Positions 45,800 through 57,476 of a stretch of DNA of 64,000 nt are shown here, in pieces. Each line of letters begins with the position of its first letter. Position 1 is the first letter of the stretch. The DNA comes from Dromiciops gliroides. Taxonomy: Eukaryota > Chordata > Mammalia > Microbiotheria > Microbiotheriidae. The position numbers and the translations under genes are program-made. Where the stretch lies: positions 9,744,223 through 9,808,222 of the forward strand of contig NC_057866.1 in the NCBI RefSeq assembly GCF_019393635.1. The letters run 5' to 3'. Below the pieces are notes generated by a model. It saw only the letters and a list, made by a program, of their open reading frames with translations, searched no databases and was not told the origin of the DNA.

Positions 45800-48180
45800 A
45801 GAAATATTCCTTCTTTTTCCTTTTAAATAGTATTTTGTTTTTTCCAATTACATGTAAAGACAACACAACAGTAATTTTAAAATAAAATTTGACTTCCAAA
45901 CTTTCTCCCTGCTTCCCTCCTTTCCCCTATCCTAAAGATGGCAAGCAATTTGATATAGCTTATGTATGTGCAATCCTGTAAAACATATTTCCAAATTAGT
46001 CATGTTGTAAAGGAAGAAATAGAACAAAAGGAAAGAAACACAAAAATAATAGAGAATGAAAATAGTATGATTTGATTTGCATTCAGAATCCATAATTCTT
46101 TCTCTGGAAGGGCATGTTCTATCATCAGTCTTCTGGACTTGTCTTAGATCATTGTATTGCTGAAAATAGCTAAGTCAATCATAGCTGATCATCATACAAT
46201 ATTGCTGTTCCTGGGTACTATGTTTTTCTGGTTCTGCTCACTTCACTAGGCCTTAGTTCATTTAAGTCTTTCCAGGTTTTTCTGTTATCAGCCTGATTAT
46301 TTTTCTCGTATAGCATTATAGTGTTCCATTACATCCATTTGCCCCAAATTGTCTTCCTCAATTGGTGGGCATCCCCTCAGTTTCCAATTCTTTGCCACCA
46401 CAAAGAGAGCTAAATATTTTTATACATGTAGTTCCTTTCCCTTTTTTATGATCCCTTTGGGATACAGACCTACTAGTGGTAATGCTGAATTAAGGGAATG
46501 CTTGTCTGTTTGATTGTCTGTTGGGCATAGTTCCTAACTATGGTTGGATCAGGCCACATTTCTATCAGCAGTGCATCAGTATCCCAATTTTCCCACATCT
46601 TCTCCAACATTCATCATTTTCCTTTTCTTTCATATTAGCCAATCTGATAGTTGTGAGGTGGTACCTCAGAGTTGTTTTAATTTTCATTTCTCTTATTAGA
46701 GCTCTTTTTTCATCTTACTATAGACAGCTTTGATTTCTTCATCTGAAAACTGCCTGCTCATATCCTTTGATTATTTATCAGCTGGGGAATGGCTTGCATT
46801 CTTATAAATTTCATTCAGTTCCCTATATAGTTGAGAAATTAGACATTTTCTATAAAAATTGCTCCCCAGCTTTCTGCTTTCCTTCTAATCTTGATTGCAT
46901 TGTTTTTGTTTGGGCAATATCTTTTAAATTTACCATAATCAGAATTATCCATTTTATATCTTGTAATGTTCTTTATCTCATGGTTGGTCATAAATTCTTC
47001 ACCGTCCATAGATCTGACAGGGTAACCACTCCATGCTCTCTTAATTTCTTATGGTATCATCCCTTTGGTCTGAATCATGTGCACATTTTGACTTTATGTT
47101 TGTATAAGGTGTAAGATGTTGGTCTATACCTAGATTTTGGCATACTATTTTCTAATTTTCCCAGCAGTTTTTATCAAATAGTGGGTTTTTATCCAGGAAG
47201 TTGGGGTCTTTTGGTTTATCCAACACTAGATTACAATGCTCATTTACTACTGTGTCTTCTGTATGTAACCTATTCCACTGATCCACCAGTCTATATCTTA
47301 GGCAGTAACAAATAGTTTTGATGATTGCCACTTTATAATAGAGTTTGAGAATTGGTATAGCTAGGCCAATTTCTTTTGTACTTTTTCATTAATACCCTTT
47401 ATATATAGATATAGATATTTGCAGGGCAATGAGGGTTAAGTGACTTGCTCAGGGTCACACAGCTAGTATGTGTCAAGTGTCTGAGGCCAGATTTGAACTC
47501 AGGTCCTCCTGAATCCAGGGGCCAGCTGCCCCCTACCCTTGATATTTTTGACATTTTTTTCTTCCAGATGAATTTAGTTACTATTTTTTCTAGTTCAATG
47601 AAACAATTTCTTGGTAGTTTGATTTGTATGGCATTGAATAAGTAAATTAATTTACATAGAATTGTCATTTTTAGTATATTGACTTTGCCTGCACATGAAC
47701 AATTGATATTTTTACAATCATTTAGATCTGACTTTATTTGTGTGAAAAGTGTTTAGTGATAGTGTTCATATAATTCCTGGGTTTGTCTTGGCATGTAGGC
47801 TTCCAAATATTTCATATTGTCTACTATTGCTTTAAATGGAATTTCTCTATCTCTTGCTGCACTTCCTTGGTTATATATGGAAATGCTGATGATTTCTGTG
47901 GGTTTGTTTTATTTTACTTATAATTTTGCTAAAGTTATTAATAATTTCAAATAGATTTTTAGCTGATTCTCTAGAATTCTCTAAGTATACCATCCTATCA
48001 TCTGCAAAGAGTGGTAGTTATTTTTCCTCATTGGCTATTTTAATTTCTTCGATTTTGTTTTCTTCTCTTAGTGCTAACGCTAATATTTCTAGTACAATAT
48101 TGAGTAATAATGGTGTCAATGGATGTTCATTCTTTTGTAAAAGATGATAAGAATCTTCTTTTGTTGTAATAAGCATATAT
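45800..48180 (-). mobile_element. L1 ORF2 3' part plus 3' UTR
   Basis: Antisense L1 from the RT thumb region (about 48180) through the ORF2 C-terminus to the 3' UTR and TTTTTCC tail at 45800. All frames are broken. A SINE is at 47418-47533. Confidence 0.78.
47418..47533 (-). mobile_element. tRNA-derived SINE with internal deletion
   Basis: Antisense; lacks the AGTGCTTTATCCACTGTGCC segment between CCAGGG and GCCAGCTGCCCC. Confidence 0.88.
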
Positions 48181-48270
48181 TTCTAGTGACCAAGATGCCC
48201 TTTAATAAATTTCCTCTTTGTCTCATGTGAATAGTATAAATAGTACCGAAACTATTGTAAGAAACACACA

Positions 48271-48366
48271 TGGGGGCCAGCTAGGTGGCAAAGTGGATAA
48301 AGCACTGGCCCTGGATTCAGGAGGACCTGAGTTCAAATCCAGCTTCAGACACTTGACACTTGACCC
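48271..48366 (+). mobile_element. tRNA-derived SINE, 3' half missing
   Basis: Sense; reads from GGGGCCAGCTAGGTGGC to ACACTTGACACTT and stops where LTR-like TGACCCCCACC begins. Confidence 0.88.
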
Positions 48367-49430
48367 CCACCCTTCATTCTAGTCTCCCTCAACCCTAGGG
48401 TGATAAGATTAGATGTGGCTGCTTCCTTTGTGTCCTGAGGAGATGGCTTGAGAGATCTGCAGCCACCCCTCACCCAACTCCTCCAGCCACCACCAGTGGG
48501 GGTTGGTCCTCCCTCACCAAAGGAACTTTCCACAGTCAGATGGTCACCCCCATCAGTCCTCTATAAAAGTACCTGCCTGTCTCCTGCTCGAGGAGATTGG
48601 TATCTCAGAGCCACACTCTGCCATGCCTTTCTCCCCATGAGAAATCCAAGGATTTCTTTCATGGTTTCCCTTCCCTTCCCTTCCCTTCCCTTCCCTTCCC
48701 TTCCCTTCCCTTCCCTTCCCTTCCCTTCCCTTCCCTTCCCTTCCCTTCCCTTCCCTTCCCTTCCCTTCCCTTCCCTTCCCTTCCCTTCCCTTCCCTTCCC
48801 TTCCCTTCCCTTCCCTTCCCTTCCCTTCCCTTCCCTTCCCTTCCCTTCCCTTCCCTTCCCTTCCCTTCCCTTCCCTTCCCTTCCCTTCCCTTCCCTTCCC
48901 TTCCCTTCCCTTCCCTTCCCTTCCCTTCCCTTCCCTTCCCTTCCCTTCCCTTCCCTTCCCTTCCCTTCCCTTCCCTTCCCTTCCCTTCCCTTCCCTTCCC
49001 TTCCCTTCCCTTCCCTTCCCTTCCCTTCCCTTCCCTTCCCTTCCCTTCCCTTCCCTTCCCTTCCCTTCCCTTCCCTTCCCTTCCCTTCCCTTCCCTTCCC
49101 TTCCCTTCCCTTCCCTTCCCTTCCCTTCCCTTCCCTTCCCTTCCCTTCCCTTCCCTTCCCTTCCCTTCCCTTCCCTTCCCTTCCCTTCCCTTCCCTTCCC
49201 TTCCCTTCCCTTCCCTTCCCTTCCCTTCCCTTCCCTTCCCTTCCCTTCCCTTCCCTTCCCTTCCCTTCCCTTCCCTTCCCTTCCCTTCCCTTCCCTTCCC
49301 TTCCCTTCCCTTCCCTTCCCTTCCCTTCTCCTGCTACTAAATAAATTACCATCTTATTCTAATTGCTTTTGTGTGCAAGAGGGTGTAATTCTTTAAAGAG
49401 GAATTCCTAAGGACACCAAACCCCTAACCC
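48361..49430 (+). mobile_element. Probable ERV LTR carrying a giant TTCCC array
   Basis: Unique parts on both sides of the array have LTR order: CCTCTATAAAAGTACC (TATA) at 48560, then GAGGAGATTGGTATCTCAGA, the pyrimidine array, then CTACTAAATAAATTACC (polyadenylation-like) at 49336 and a TTGTGTGCAAGAGG block. Termini and TSD not resolved. Confidence 0.5.
48668..49328. repeat. (TTCCC)n minisatellite, about 132 perfect units
   Basis: About 660 bp with no interruption visible in any line. The minus strand is (GGGAA)n, with G3 runs every five bases. It creates six artefactual open frames (PFPSL, EGKGR and similar). Confidence 0.98.
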
Positions 49431-49462
49431 CTATTCCAAACCCCCTACCCTATTTTCCCCAT

Positions 49463-49466
<4 letters not shown>

Positions 49467-49519
<53 letters not shown>
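49467..49519. repeat. (CA)n microsatellite
   Basis: About 25 CA units next to an L1 fragment. Confidence 0.95.
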
Positions 49520-49522
<3 letters not shown>

Positions 49523-49735
49523 ATCATTATCATTTCATCTGCAGAAAGAGATAGTGTTGTTACCTTATTCCCTATTCTGATTCCTTCTATTTCTACTTCT
49601 CCTTTTACTATTGCTAGGGTATCCAATACAATATTGAATAATATTGGTGACAATGAGCATCCTGCTTTCACCCCTGATCTCACTTGGAAAGCTTCTAGCT
49701 TAACCCCATTACAAATAATGTTTGCGGATGGCTTT
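49520..49735 (-). mobile_element. L1 ORF2 reverse-transcriptase fragment
   Basis: Open minus-strand frame with VKAGCSLSPILFNIVLDTLA and IRIGNKVTTLSLSADEM, the L1 RT palm. The catalytic F-A-D-D appears as S-A-D-E, so it is inactive. Confidence 0.85.
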
Positions 49736-49806
49736 TAGATAAAGGTTTCTTATCAACTTAAGAAAGAAATCTACCTTTACCTCTACTTTCAAGTGTTTTT
49801 TAAATT

Positions 49807-49957
49807 TTGTTTTGTTTTGTTTTTTGGTGAGGCGATTGGGGTTAATTGACTTGCCCAGGGTCACACAGCTAGTGTCAAGTGTCTGAGGCTGGATTTGAAC
49901 TCAGGTCCTCCTGACTCCAGGGCCAGTGCTCTGTTCACTGTGCCATCTAGCTGCCCC
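49807..49957 (-). mobile_element. tRNA-derived marsupial SINE
   Basis: Antisense, TTTTG tail. TSD TCAAGTGTTTTTTAAA-like. Confidence 0.92.
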
Positions 49958-50524
49958 ATCAAGTGTTTTTTTAAAATAGGCATCTATTGACATAATCATT
50001 TGATTAAAAAAAACTTTTATTATTAATGCATATGTTGTAATAAAGAGTCCTCTGTCTAGACAATTCCATTGTGATAAATCCCAAACTCATGCCAAGTATT
50101 GAGGCAAATGACAGTTTCCTATTGGTTCTGTTGGGCTGCTTTGACAAGCCAGATCCCTTCTGGTGGACCCCACTGATTCTTGTCTTTTGCTAAAAGTCAT
50201 GTTTGACCAGAGGCTCCTGCTTGGTTCCATGGTCTTCACACTGTGGGGGGTGGGGAATAAGTTGCTTTGTCAAAGATATTTATCAGTGAGCCTAGCCAGG
50301 GAGCAATGAGAAGGACTCCTTTCTTAGAGCTGGCTTCTTCTTTGGGACCCAGGTAGCCCCCATTCTTCCTCAGATTCTCATGACCCAAGACATGCAGACC
50401 CACAACCCAAACTGGCTCTGTCATTAAATGGATCAGCTTCAGTCTGCTGAACAGGTATTTTACCTGGATACTGATGGGCAAGTACTCTCTGACCACCATG
50501 GACATAGCTCATTTTCCTGGCAGT

Positions 50525-50785
50525 ATCATTCAGAGGCCTGGGCTTGGAGACAAGAGGACCTGAGTTCAAATCTGGCTTCAGATACCTACAGCCTATAAGA
50601 CCCTGGGCAAGTCACTTAACCTCCCTTTGTCTCAGTTTCCTGAAATATAAAATATGGACAATAAGAGCACTTGTTTTCCTAAATGACTGAAGGATCAAAT
50701 GAGATACTCATGGGAAAGAGTACACAGTGAATAGTGCCTGGCCCAGAGTAAGTGCTCTATAAGTGTGAGCTATTATTGCTTCTAA
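50525..50785 (+). repeat. MIR-like CORE-SINE
   Basis: tRNA-like head, CTCAGTTTCCTGAAATATAA, ATCAAATGAGATACT, GTGCCTGGCCCAGAGTAAGT, GCTATTATT, in MIR order. Confidence 0.7.
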
Positions 50786-50973
50786 TCAGTACCCAGTATC
50801 TCCCAGTCTTTCCTACTCAGAAGTGCTAGAATCATCCATCTTAGTAAAGATTACTGCTCCTTCCACATGTGAACCATTTCGTTACTGAAAGGGACAGAAA
50901 AGGGGATACAATTCCCTTGTGAAGAAATAGTCCCTCTGGATAAAATGATCTTGATAAAAATCTGATTTGCATG

Positions 50974-51110
50974 CGGCCAGCTAGGTGGCACCATAGATAA
51001 AGCACCAGCCCTGGATTCAGGAGTACCTGAGTTCAAATCTGGCCTCAGACACTTGACACTTACTAGCTGTGTGGTCCTGGGCAAGTCACTTAACCTCCAT
51101 AGCCCCCCCA
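50974..51110 (+). mobile_element. tRNA-derived marsupial SINE
   Basis: Sense. Flanked by AAAATCTGATTTGCA-type repeats (50958, 51121). Confidence 0.9.
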
Positions 51111-51403
51111 GATTTTTTTAAAAATCTGATTTGCAGATTTAAAAAAAAACCGCTTTCTAGGTCTTAACTCTATGATTTGATGCTCCTGTGAAGGAGAAAC
51201 ACTGAGGAGGACTAGATGGAGAACTACCCTTCAGATGAATGACTGCTTGTAGAGAAGTAACTAAGGGAACAAGGGCAGCAAGGCATTGTTGGCCCTTAGC
51301 TCATTTGCTTATCACTTTTTATCATTTTAAGGTTATAACTGGTAGTGCTGCAAGTCCAATAAGTATCTGGAGGACATGGGGACTTTATATTCTTCTTTTG
51401 TTT

Positions 51404-51558
51404 TCTTTTTTTGGGGGGGGGGAAGAGGCAATGAGGGTTAAGTGACTTGCCCAAGGTCACATAGCTAGTATGGGTCAAGTGTCTGAGGCCGGATTTGAAC
51501 TTAGGTCCTCCTGAATCCAGGGCTGATGCTTTATCCACTGTGACACCTAGCTGCACCC
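51404..51558 (-). mobile_element. tRNA-derived marsupial SINE
   Basis: Antisense. Flanked by GACATGGGGACTTTA and GATATGGGGACTTTA. Confidence 0.92.
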
Positions 51559-51639
51559 CCCCCCGCCCCCGATATGGGGACTTTAAAGAAAAGCTATTAG
51601 ATTCTTAACTGATGACATGGTAAATTCCTTGAGTTGTAC

Positions 51640-51950
51640 ATCATCATTGTTGTTGTCTTTCCTTAGTTCTGGAAGAGGACCATGACACCTGGAGGTGATA
51701 TCATGACTCACAGTAAATTCCACTTAAGGAAGGGAGGGCTGTGCAGTCATCAGCCTCACTTTTTCTTCCAGTGCCATCTGGTCCCAATGGCAAGATACGA
51801 AGAAGTACAACTGGAGTTGGCCTCAGATGCAGTTGGAAACCTTGGCTTTTTTAGGCTAACGTCTTTCCCAAGTCTCAGTTTGCCCGAGGCGATGCCCATT
51901 CAATGATTAAGGCTAGGTATGAAATGAGGCAAAAAATGGCCTCCTTTACC
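51640..51950 (+). repeat. Dispersed marsupial repeat (TTTGTCCTTT family), near full length
   Basis: TTGTTGTCTTTCCTTAGTTC, AGAGGACCATGACACCTGGA, CATCTGG.CCCAATGGCAAGA, CCTTGGCTTTTTTAGGCTAA. See 33455 and 52525. Confidence 0.6.
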
Positions 51951-52158
51951 TAGTCAAAACAAGCAAATAAATGAATGAGGAAGGAAGGAAGGAATAAAAA
52001 AGTCTGGGAGGGGAAGATCCTTAAGGTTTCTGCTCAAAACAGAAGCAATTGCCAGTTACACTCACTCAGACATTAAGAGGCCAAACAAGGGCTAATGAGA
52101 TTTGGGCTGGGACCAGTCTATGAGAGTCAGATTGATTTGGGGTTAAGATATGGCTTTA

Positions 52159-52302
52159 GGGGCAGCTAGGTGGCACAGTGGATAGAGCACCGGCCCTGGA
52201 TTCAGAAGGACCTGAGTTCAAATCCGACCTCAGACACTTAACGCTTACTAGCTGTGTGACCCTGGGCAAGTCACTTAACCTCAATTACCTCACACACACA
52301 CA
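52159..52302 (+). mobile_element. tRNA-derived marsupial SINE
   Basis: Sense, ACAC tail. TSD AAGATATGGCTTTA / AAGATATGGATTTA. Confidence 0.93.
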
Positions 52303-52524
52303 AAAGATATGGATTTAAAAAATCTAGGCCATACACCCCAAGACAAGTGGTTTAAGCAATAGCAACGTATGTTCCATTGGGCAGAGCACCCACAGGTAAG
52401 GATATGATTCTCTTTATGGACAGAAGAACATGAGGGAGGGGGAGAGGAAGAGGAAGCTGCATTACCCAACTGAAGCTTGCCACTTGGGTCCCCAGTGGGG
52501 CAGCTCTTACTCACAGAATGTTGG

Positions 52525-52645
52525 TTGTTGTTTGTCCTTTGTTCTCAAAGAGGACCATGAGGTCTGGAGGTGATGTCAGGATTTGCAGTGAATTGGATTT
52601 AAGTCAGGGAGGACTGTACAAATTCACCAGCCTCACTGATGAATG
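52525..52645 (+). repeat. Dispersed marsupial repeat (TTTGTCCTTT family), 5' part
   Basis: TTGTTGTTTGTCCTTTGTTC, CAAAGAGGACCATGA, GGATTTGCAGTGAATTGGAT. Confidence 0.6.
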
Positions 52646-52648
52646 ACT

Positions 52649-52666
52649 GGCCACCAGGGGGCACTG
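52649..52666 (+). promoter_or_regulatory. CTCF-like binding motif
   Basis: GGCCACCAGGGGGCACTG closely matches the 14-bp CTCF core CCACCAGGGGGCGC, with one change. It lies between genes A and B just past the end of a dispersed repeat. Confidence 0.5.
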
Positions 52667-52899
52667 ATTGGAGGCCAGCTGCAAAGCAGCCCTTTGGGGA
52701 GGAGGCAGCAGGAAGACTTCTGGACTGAGTGGGAGCCAGCTTATTGGAAGAGAAGCTCTGCTTCAGTGATTAACTGCAGAAAGGCTGGAATTTAACAGAA
52801 GAGTCCAATTCTGCTGCTGATCCTTGAATATTTTGGTCTCCAGCCCCATCTCCAGCTTGACAGAGGGCTAACCTCTCAGAGGCGCCTGCTTGCACCTCC

Positions 52900-55280
52900 A
52901 ATATCCTCTCTCTGGTTTTGAGGTAGAAAGATGAGGGAAATAATCAGCAGGGGAAGACATAGAAATTAAGGGGGGTCAGGGAAGGTTTTCTGTGGGATTT
53001 GGTGGGGGCTTGAAAGAACCCAGGGGAGCCAGGAGGCAGAGCTGAGGAGAGAGAAGGTTCCAGGCATTGGGAGATAGAGAAAATGCCTGGAATAGGGAAG
53101 TGTCTTGTACCAGGAAGAGCAAGGAGGACTGAGTTAGATAAACAGCTCTAAATGCCTAACAGCAGATTTTATATTTGATCTTGGAGTTGAAAGGAAGACA
53201 CTGGAATTTACTGCATAGGGGTCAGAGCTGTGCTTTAGGAAGATCACATTGGCAGCTGCATGGAAGATGTATTGGAATAGGGAGAAACCTATGCAGGTTG
53301 TGTGATTATGTGTGGGTAAGGTGGAGAGAAGTAGGGTGTCATTGGATTTAAATGTACCATGGGATTAGTTGGAAGTTACAAGGTTCAGGTATGGTGAAGT
53401 TTGCTAGTATCGGGGCAGGACTTTGGGAGAAGAGCAGGCCCATGAAGAAGACACTGGCAGAAACCTTAGAGCCATCTAATTAAACCCCTTTATTTTACAA
53501 GAGAAGAAACTGAGGTGCAGAGAGAATAAGTGACTTCCTTAAGGGCATAGGCATGGGATGTAGCACTACTGGGATTTGCACTCAGGTCCTCTCTCTAAAG
53601 ATGCTTTCCCCAGAGTGGAGGGAGGTTCCCCTAATCAAGGTCCCCTTGTATGTTCCCCAAGGAGCTAGAAGGATCAAAGGGCTGCTTTATCTGTATATGG
53701 TGCTCCTTACCTTGCTTTGTATTTCCACCTCTTATTAGAAGACAACACTGGCTTGCCAGGTCAGGCAGATAATGAATGGGACAACTGTTGTTTGCCTCAG
53801 CACCTGACCAACCCAAATAGACTATCCCAGAGGAAGAAAACTGTGAAGATCTATGGGTATGTCCTGAGGTAGGGCACAAGGTCTCAGAGGGTCTCCCACA
53901 CCACCCAGCCAAGGGGGCAAATTGTATTTCCCCTCATTGTTTATTGCACTCATTTTCAAGTATGATGTTTAACAATTAAGACTTTATTTCATGTGCTGAA
54001 TTGCAGGGAAGTTCTACCAGGCCAAAGTACACTTCTTAATCCAGAAAATGTAGATCACACTTCACAATAAGAAAAAAATAACAAAGCTTCCCTCCGAAGC
54101 ATGGTTGAAGGCCCACAGGAAAGTGTCAAATTGTGCTCTCAGCTTGTGGCACTTCAGGCATAAGCAAGGCTGGTCTTGCCTGAACAGATTTCTTGGCATT
54201 TCCCTTTAGAGACTGTGCCCTCTTAATCCCGGTCAAGGAGGAACAGAGACAATGCCACTCTGCCCTTAGGCATCAAAAGGAAAGATTGTTCCAGCTGGAA
54301 AAAAAGGACTCTAGAATCTTGGATCAGGAAGGTTTTATCTGCAAAGAAACCTGGGCTGAGAATGGTGAATCTTAAAACAAATCAAGTCAACACGATCAGT
54401 TTATCCAACTATTATTAAGCACCTACTATGCACAAGGCACTGTGAACACCAAGATAAAAAGTGTCATAGATCCTGCCTTCAGGAAGATGACATTCAATCT
54501 AGTGTGGCATTGGAGGGTGTGGGAAAAAGATGTCCACAGAGAAGATTGAGTTCATACCTGTGCAAGGTCCTGTCCTTTTAAGGAACTACCCTTTCATATG
54601 GAGGAGTCTGTTACTAAGTTGTCTGTTTTCAAGGTTCACTTGTCTGAGCATGAGTTCTGAGAGGCAGACCCAGAGCTCTGAGACAGTGTTTGTGACAAGC
54701 TGTGTGTCCTGGCAAGATATAGACACTAGAATGGTTGGATGATAAGGGACAAATGTAGATTTCACTGGTCATAGATAGAAGATGAGAATATTGTTAGTAA
54801 TATTTAGTTAAGAGAGGGTCATTTCCAATAGTGACCAGTGTCTGAACACAGAAAGGAGAAAGAGAGGGGCAAAGAACAGATTTCAGAAATGTATCCTCTA
54901 AGTTTCAGGCTGGAAGTGAAGGTTAGTGCAATTACTCCTGAATTTGGCTATGATGATCCTCACTCCATGTGAGAGGGGGAAGGTAGAATGGAGGAGGGAT
55001 AGAAATTGGAACACAAGACTTTAAATAAAAATGAAAAGAACATAAAGAAAATAACAGTTGGTCTTGAGGAGTATGTACAAGCAAGCAGAGGGACAGCTTC
55101 ACAGCAGAAACTCAGAGAAGTAGCAGAGCAGATCAACCAGGCTGGCTGAGACATTGGAGCTAGTGAAGTGTCAGTCAAGCACAGCCTGGGCCAACTGAGC
55201 TTGGAAGAGGAAGCATCTGTTGCACACAGAGACTAAGTCCATAAAGGAATTTCTCTGCACAGGTCTCAGGACTAGAGAGG
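52900..55280. other. Intergenic, repeat-poor
   Basis: No young SINE for over 2.9 kb (52303-55287). Old-repeat wording at 52960-53420 (TGTGCTTTAGGAAGATCACA, TTGGCAGCTGCATGGAAGAT), a MIR-like piece at 53460-53610, and an ancient repeat at 54400-54510. The missing last exon of gene B could be here, but no candidate is convincing. Confidence 0.45.
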
Positions 55281-55287
55281 ATGTAAA

Positions 55288-55425
55288 GGGGAAGAGAGGT
55301 GGTGCATTCAGGAGGATCTGAGCTCAAATCTGGCCTCAGACACTTGATATTTACTAGCTGTGTGACCCAGGGCAAATAACTTAACCCTCATTGCCCTGCA
55401 AATAAAAAAGAAAGAAAAAAAGAAG
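55288..55425 (+). mobile_element. tRNA-derived SINE, head truncated
   Basis: Sense; lacks the middle of the head. Flanked by GAGAGGATGTAAAG and GGGAGGATGTGAAGG. Confidence 0.88.
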
Positions 55426-55756
55426 GGAGGATGTGAAGGTATATTACAATTGCAAAGCTGTGGGTTATTTGCAGGATGTAGATTTTCTTCTTGCATGTGA
55501 CTCCTTGGCAGCTGTCTCTAAGTGTGTGCCCATTCTCCCCCATAGAAAATGTGTGCACAGTTAGGAGAAACTGATGCAATGTTATGTGCAGATGAAGGTG
55601 TTTTTATAATTTCCATACTTATTTTAATATGTGAGTGACTATGATGTTATCACATCTTTTGCCTTATTGTGAAGGAAATGGCTAAGTCCCTAGTTTACAA
55701 ATATCATCAGGACATTTAGCTGGTTATATAAATAAGGATGTATTGGTAGAGTTTCA

Positions 55757-56020
55757 GGGAGGACAGCTAGGTTGCCCAATGGATAGAGCACTGGACTTTT
55801 GTATCAGGAAGACTCACCTATGTGAGTTCCAATCTGGCCTCTGACACTTAGTAGCTGTGTGACCCTGGGCAAGTGATTTAATGCTGTTGGCCTCAGTTGC
55901 TCATTTGTCAAAGGAGCTGGAGAATGAAATGGAAAACCACTCTAGCACCCTTGCCAAGAAAGCCCCAAATGGTGCCACAAAGAGTTGGACATGACTGAAA
56001 GGAATCAACAATCAAAAGGC
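55757..56020 (+). mobile_element. Older RTE-tailed SINE
   Basis: SINE head then GAATGAAATGGAAAACCACT, CTTGCCAAGAAAGCCCCAAA and AAAGAGTTGGACATGACTGA. Confidence 0.75.
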
Positions 56021-56246
56021 TCAAGGAAATCCCGCATGAAAGAAACAGGAAAGGGCTTATGGAGTGGGGGGAGAGATGGGGGAGGAGCAGCAGGGCAGTG
56101 AAAAGCTCAAGAGCTGAAGTCCTGAGTAAGATCAGTGTATTCCTCCCCCACAAGCTAACCACGGGCACCTGGAGAGAATCTGAGTGCACCTGAGTAGGGG
56201 TGATCCTTCTCTGGTTGGCAATGGGAGAACAGATCAGAGTTAACAT

Positions 56247-56249
<3 letters not shown>

Positions 56250-56316
<67 letters not shown>
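56250..56316. repeat. (CA)n microsatellite
   Basis: About 33 pure CA units. Confidence 0.96.
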
Positions 56317-56319
<3 letters not shown>

Positions 56320-56744
56320 CCTCCTGCTAAGGGAATAAGGAAATGTCCACATCCATCATGGAGGGGAAAGCCATATTGGATGTCTCCTATCCCACTCAGT
56401 CTGAAAAATTGTGCTCAGTTTTGGCCATCACATTGAGAAAGGACATTGACAAGCAGGCTGATGATGGTGAAGGGACACAGGACCATGGATTTAGAGCCAA
56501 AAGGAACCTGCCCCTCTTTATGAAGATGAGGAAAGTGGGGCTCAGGGTGGTAAAGTGACTTGTCCAATGTCTCTCCCATGTTTCAGTGTCAGAGGCCAGG
56601 TCTGACCTCAGGTTGTCCTGTCTCCAGGCCCAGTGATATGGCCACTGCATCCCCAGCTGCCTCTCACTAGAGGAGCAGGAGGACTATTTAAGACTTTACT
56701 TTGGACAATTGTCCACTTGTTCCTGAGCTCTTCCTGAGCCTGCA

Positions 56745-57118
56745 TGGAGTTTTCTTGTCAAAGATGCTGTAGTAGGGGGCAGCTAGGTGGTGCAGTGGAT
56801 AGAGCACCAGCCCTGGATTCAGGAGGACCTGAGTTCAGATCCAGCTTCAGACACTTGACACTTACTAGCTGTGTGACCCTGGGCAAGTCATTTAACCCCC
56901 ATTGCCCTGCAAAAAAAAAAAAGGTGCTGTAGTGGTTTGCCATGTCCTTGTCCAGCTCATTTAACAGATGAGGAACTGAGAGAAACAAGGATAAATGACT
57001 TGCCCAGAATCACATAGCTAGTTAGTATTTGAGGCTAGATTTGAACTCAGGAATATACATTTTCCTGACTTCAGGCCCAGTACTCTATCCCTTTACCATC
57101 TACCTGCCCTACATTACA
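56745..57118 (-). mobile_element. Older RTE-tailed SINE, split by a young SINE
   Basis: TTTCTTGTCAAAGATGCTGT then TAGTGGTTTGCCATGTCCTT, separated by 56776-56921, and a SINE body to 57118. Confidence 0.7.
56776..56921 (+). mobile_element. tRNA-derived marsupial SINE
   Basis: Sense, A-tail. TSD GATGCTGTAGT / GGTGCTGTAGT. Confidence 0.92.
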
Positions 57119-57476
57119 CATGGTAGGTATTTAATTGGTATTTGTTAAGGCAAATTAAAATGACAGGTATTTTAATGAGATAATTGAAGTGAACCCTTTG
57201 GTATATCTATAAAAATGAATTGTGGTATGGCTAAGGATTTCTATTCCCAGTAATGGTCACTTTAGTTTAATGCTTATGTTTGTCTTATTTTAACAATGCA
57301 CGGGAAGAAGAGATTTAGGGACTGGCTTTGGAATTTGGGCTTGTTGTTATAACTACCCAGTGTATTTCCCTGGGCACTCTTACATATTCTGAGCCCAGGG
57401 GAAAGAAGATCCTCAAAGATACACTCCTGGTCTCATTTTCCAGTTACACTTCCACTGATAGGAGTCAGGGACTCAC

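Noticed and set aside
48448..49352. Long open frames of 247-298 aa in both strands (PFPSL and EGKGR repeats)
   Set aside because: A 5-bp repeat is open in all frames that lack stops; the frames are translations of the TTCCC array.
54193..54375. 60-aa plus-strand ORF near the expected 3' end of gene B
   Set aside because: It is on the wrong strand, and the charged composition matches no SLC22 tail in phase.
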